This document shows, in pieces, positions 62,211 to 64,000 of a stretch of 64,000 bases of DNA. The notes under the pieces are model-generated. The model worked only from the letters and a program-made list of their open reading frames with translations, was not told the DNA's origin and made no database searches. How positions within the stretch are numbered: the first letter of the stretch is position 1; every line of letters begins with the position of its first letter. A program made the translations under genes and the position numbers. The DNA lies in contig JANNYF010000112.1 of assembly GCA_031409955.1 (NCBI GenBank), positions 1-64,000 of the forward strand. Reading direction: 5' to 3'. The stretch is from JAFDVL01 sp031409955. GTDB lineage: Bacteria; Acidobacteriota; Blastocatellia; RBC074.

Positions 62211-63656
62211 CTACTTGAACGGAGCCGGATCACCCGTGCGGGCAATCATCTTCAGCGGCTCGCCTTTCTTTTTGTAGAAAATTCCCACCGTTGAGTTGCG
62301 CAATTGCGCCATAAACGCGACGTCTCCGTTGTCATTGATGACGGGATTCACGAAGTTATTGAAGACATTGCGCTCGTCCTTGGCATCAAGGCCCGGCACA
62401 GGCCGTTCATACATCGCAATCGGTTCGATCCCCTCGGCTGTTTTGACAAACACGCCGCGCGCGCGCGCTGCATAATTTGCCACAAACGCAACCTCGCCTT
62501 TGGAATTAACCGACGGCATGAAAAAGTCGGTAAAGGTCGCCGTCATCCCCGGCACGGTATCTCCGTTTCGGATCACAACCTGCGTCGGCCCATCGCCTTT
62601 TGCGAACAAGAGTCGTCCAGCCTTTTCGCCATCAATGAAGCCGACAAACGCGACAATCCCGCTATTGCTGATGGTGGGGGTGCGATTGCCAAAGCCGATG
62701 TAATTCGATCCTTTAATCGGAGAGGCCTGATCCTGAATCGCAATGGCTTCAATCCCCTTGGGGCGACGAACAAAGATCGCGGCGCCGCCGCTCACGCGAC
62801 AGAAAAACGGCACTTCGCCACGTTCATTGATCGTAGACGGATAAAAATGTTCAGTGTATTGCGTTTCTTCTCCGGCGGGCGTCTTTTGTCCGCTGCGCGC
62901 GACAATGCTCAGCTTGCCGTTATCCAGAATAAACAGCCCGCGCCCATCCGGGTCGGTGTACGTGCCGATGAAGGACATCGTCCCTTTGGTATTCATTGAG
63001 GCGGTGGCAAACCCAATATACGTGGCCGGATTATTGGGAATCTCTTGCCCCATTGAGTAGATTATCTTGAGTCCCGCCGCCGTTTTCGTAAAAATGCCTG
63101 ACTGTCGGAGGTTGGTACTGGCATCCTGCTCGCTGCCTGAAACTTTGAAGGCAGGGCTTTTCATATCCAGCGTGCCAGTAAACGTCAGATCGCCGTTATC
63201 ATTCAGCGCGACGTGGTTCATATTCAGGATGGCGGCGGGGAAGCCCGCTCCTTTGTCCCCATCTCGCACAAAATCCCAGGTACCATCCGCCTTGCGCAGC
63301 AGGATCGCGGAACCGTAGCCACCTTCGCCTTTCGCTGAAACATAGCGAGTGGTAAAAGCAAGCTCGCCTTTGTTGTTGAGCAGCGGAAACCCGAAACTAC
63401 CCAGTTGATTTTCTTTGAGCGGTTTGGGTGTTTCCGGCTCTGCTTTGCGTTCATTGGAACGTGGGGTCACGGCGACGGGGCCGTCTTCTTGTGCGGTGGG
63501 TTTATTGCTTTGATTTTTTTGTGCGGTTGATGATGCGGGAGCTTTCGGGATGGCAGCTCCTTGCGTCTGTGAATACGCCACAGAATTGCCGCTCAATCCG
63601 AGCGTAACCAGCAATCCCAGCGTGAGGGGTGTGAGGGAAAAACGACGACTTGACAT
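62211..63656 (-). CDS. Large secreted repeat protein of the 'choice-of-anchor'/DUF7453 kind
   Basis: A 481-residue exported protein. Signal peptide SRRFSLTPLTLGLLVTLGLSGNSVAYS; an Ala/Pro/Lys-rich low-complexity linker (30-85); then about seven repeats with a (I/L)N-x-x-G-x-(V/L)-x-F core: LLNNKGELAFTTRY, ALNDNGDLTFTGTL, SMNTKGTMSFIGTY, TINERGEVPFFCRV, TISNSGIVAFVGFI, SVNSKGEVAFVANY, VINDNGDVAFMAQL. This is a beta-propeller-like secreted family with unknown role. GGAGG lies about 12 nt before the ATG, a long spacing. Unlinked to purH apart from the shared terminator. Confidence 0.8.
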   Translation of the reverse strand: MSSRRFSLTPLTLGLLVTLGLSGNSVAYSQTQGAAIPKAPASSTAQKNQSNKPTAQEDGPVAVTPRSNERKAEPETPKPLKENQLGSFGFPLLNNKGELAFTTRYVSAKGEGGYGSAILLRKADGTWDFVRDGDKGAGFPAAILNMNHVALNDNGDLTFTGTLDMKSPAFKVSGSEQDASTNLRQSGIFTKTAAGLKIIYSMGQEIPNNPATYIGFATASMNTKGTMSFIGTYTDPDGRGLFILDNGKLSIVARSGQKTPAGEETQYTEHFYPSTINERGEVPFFCRVSGGAAIFVRRPKGIEAIAIQDQASPIKGSNYIGFGNRTPTISNSGIVAFVGFIDGEKAGRLLFAKGDGPTQVVIRNGDTVPGMTATFTDFFMPSVNSKGEVAFVANYAARARGVFVKTAEGIEPIAMYERPVPGLDAKDERNVFNNFVNPVINDNGDVAFMAQLRNSTVGIFYKKKGEPLKMIARTGDPAPFK

Positions 63657-63912
63657 GGTGATTGAAAACCTCCAAAGGAAAACTTGATCTCATGAACGTT
63701 TTATTGATCCGTGCGTTCGGGGATTGGGTGTGAGGAGCGCACAGACGAATCTCTATAGCACAGCGCTTACACGCCAGAAGTGGGGCGAAGTTCCCGCGAG
63801 CGCGGGGATTTTTTGGGGGCACGTGGCGCGCTCACTCAAACCCTCTGCACCTTACCGCAAGAATTGGCAAATCTTGTTGCAGAGAAATTGTATTCTCGCG
63901 TCAGGGGTAGAT

Positions 63913-63973
63913 GAGTTTTGAGTTTTGAGTTTTGAGAACAGCGTATTAACTCAAGACCCGAAACTCGAAACCC
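63913..63973. repeat. Heptamer-based hairpin repeat (GTTTTGA units)
   Basis: 63913-63936 is a GAGTTTT-period-7 tandem; 63950-63973 is an imperfect reverse complement (CTCAAGACCCGAAACTC). It lies in the 344-bp region at the window end, which otherwise shows only the upstream sequence of the secreted gene. Confidence 0.65.
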
Positions 63974-64000
63974 GCCTACCGACCAAATTGCACGCTTTCC

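Overview
The window reads like a chromosomal segment of an Acidobacteriota, probably class Blastocatellia. This is inferred, not proven. The support is three large orphan MacB/FtsX-type permeases of the acidobacterial 'ADOP' kind (one preceded by a PadR regulator), secreted proteins with carboxypeptidase-regulatory-like domains, HEAT-repeat secreted proteins behind an ECF sigma/anti-sigma pair, a Reg_prop hybrid histidine kinase, moderate GC, and many intergenic inverted repeats. No tRNA, rRNA, CRISPR array, insertion sequence with transposase, or prophage was seen.

Layout. 1-16.2 kb is mostly minus strand: PadR + ADOP1, then plus-strand HAD hydrolase, minus MOSC protein, plus membrane-bound spermidine-synthase-like fusion, minus secreted esterase, and a minus-strand run of small NTF2-like protein, ADOP3, beta-lactamase-family serine hydrolase, FG-GAP remnant and ADOP2. 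16.4-22.0 kb holds a 1358-residue hybrid kinase, a mazEF-type toxin-antitoxin pair with a near-consensus promoter, and a nucleotidyltransferase-fold protein. 22.1-29.7 kb (minus) is a sigma / anti-sigma / TPR-HEAT / HEAT run, then a glyoxalase-fold protein, a DUF4097-like secreted protein and a receiver-PP2C phosphatase. 30-37.3 kb has an AT-rich membrane protein, a stand-alone LolD/MacB-type ATPase, an SDR protein lacking the catalytic Tyr, dnaK and hrcA without grpE, and a TIM-barrel sugar isomerase-like protein. 37.6-40.4 kb is an mlaE-mlaF-mlaD lipid-transport operon.

After mlaD comes an accessory stretch (40.4-48.8 kb): a PIN-domain toxin-antitoxin pair bracketed by a second copy of the mlaD 3' end, two related small secreted proteins, a hairpin-rich ORF-free area, two alpha/beta hydrolases, a nucleoside-type permease, an HNH endonuclease with a small partner, and an enolase-superfamily dehydratase/epimerase. 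48.9-52.5 kb encodes a DPP4-like peptidase and an M24 Xaa-Pro peptidase. 53.7-60.4 kb encodes a membrane histidine kinase, two secreted carboxypeptidase-regulatory-like proteins and an NtrC-family activator, all on the plus strand. purH and a convergent large secreted repeat protein close the window.

The most noteworthy signals are: (1) a toxin-antitoxin cassette that appears to have inserted at the mlaD 3' end and regenerated it, because the two 103-nt copies differ only at synonymous sites; (2) a 34-nt palindromic motif with an 8-nt spacer at three intergenic sites, each upstream of signalling, transport or small secreted genes; (3) several different 7-bp-period repeats, some folded into hairpins, resembling cyanobacterial STRR elements; and (4) a pair of uncharacterised paralogous secreted proteins in accessory pockets.
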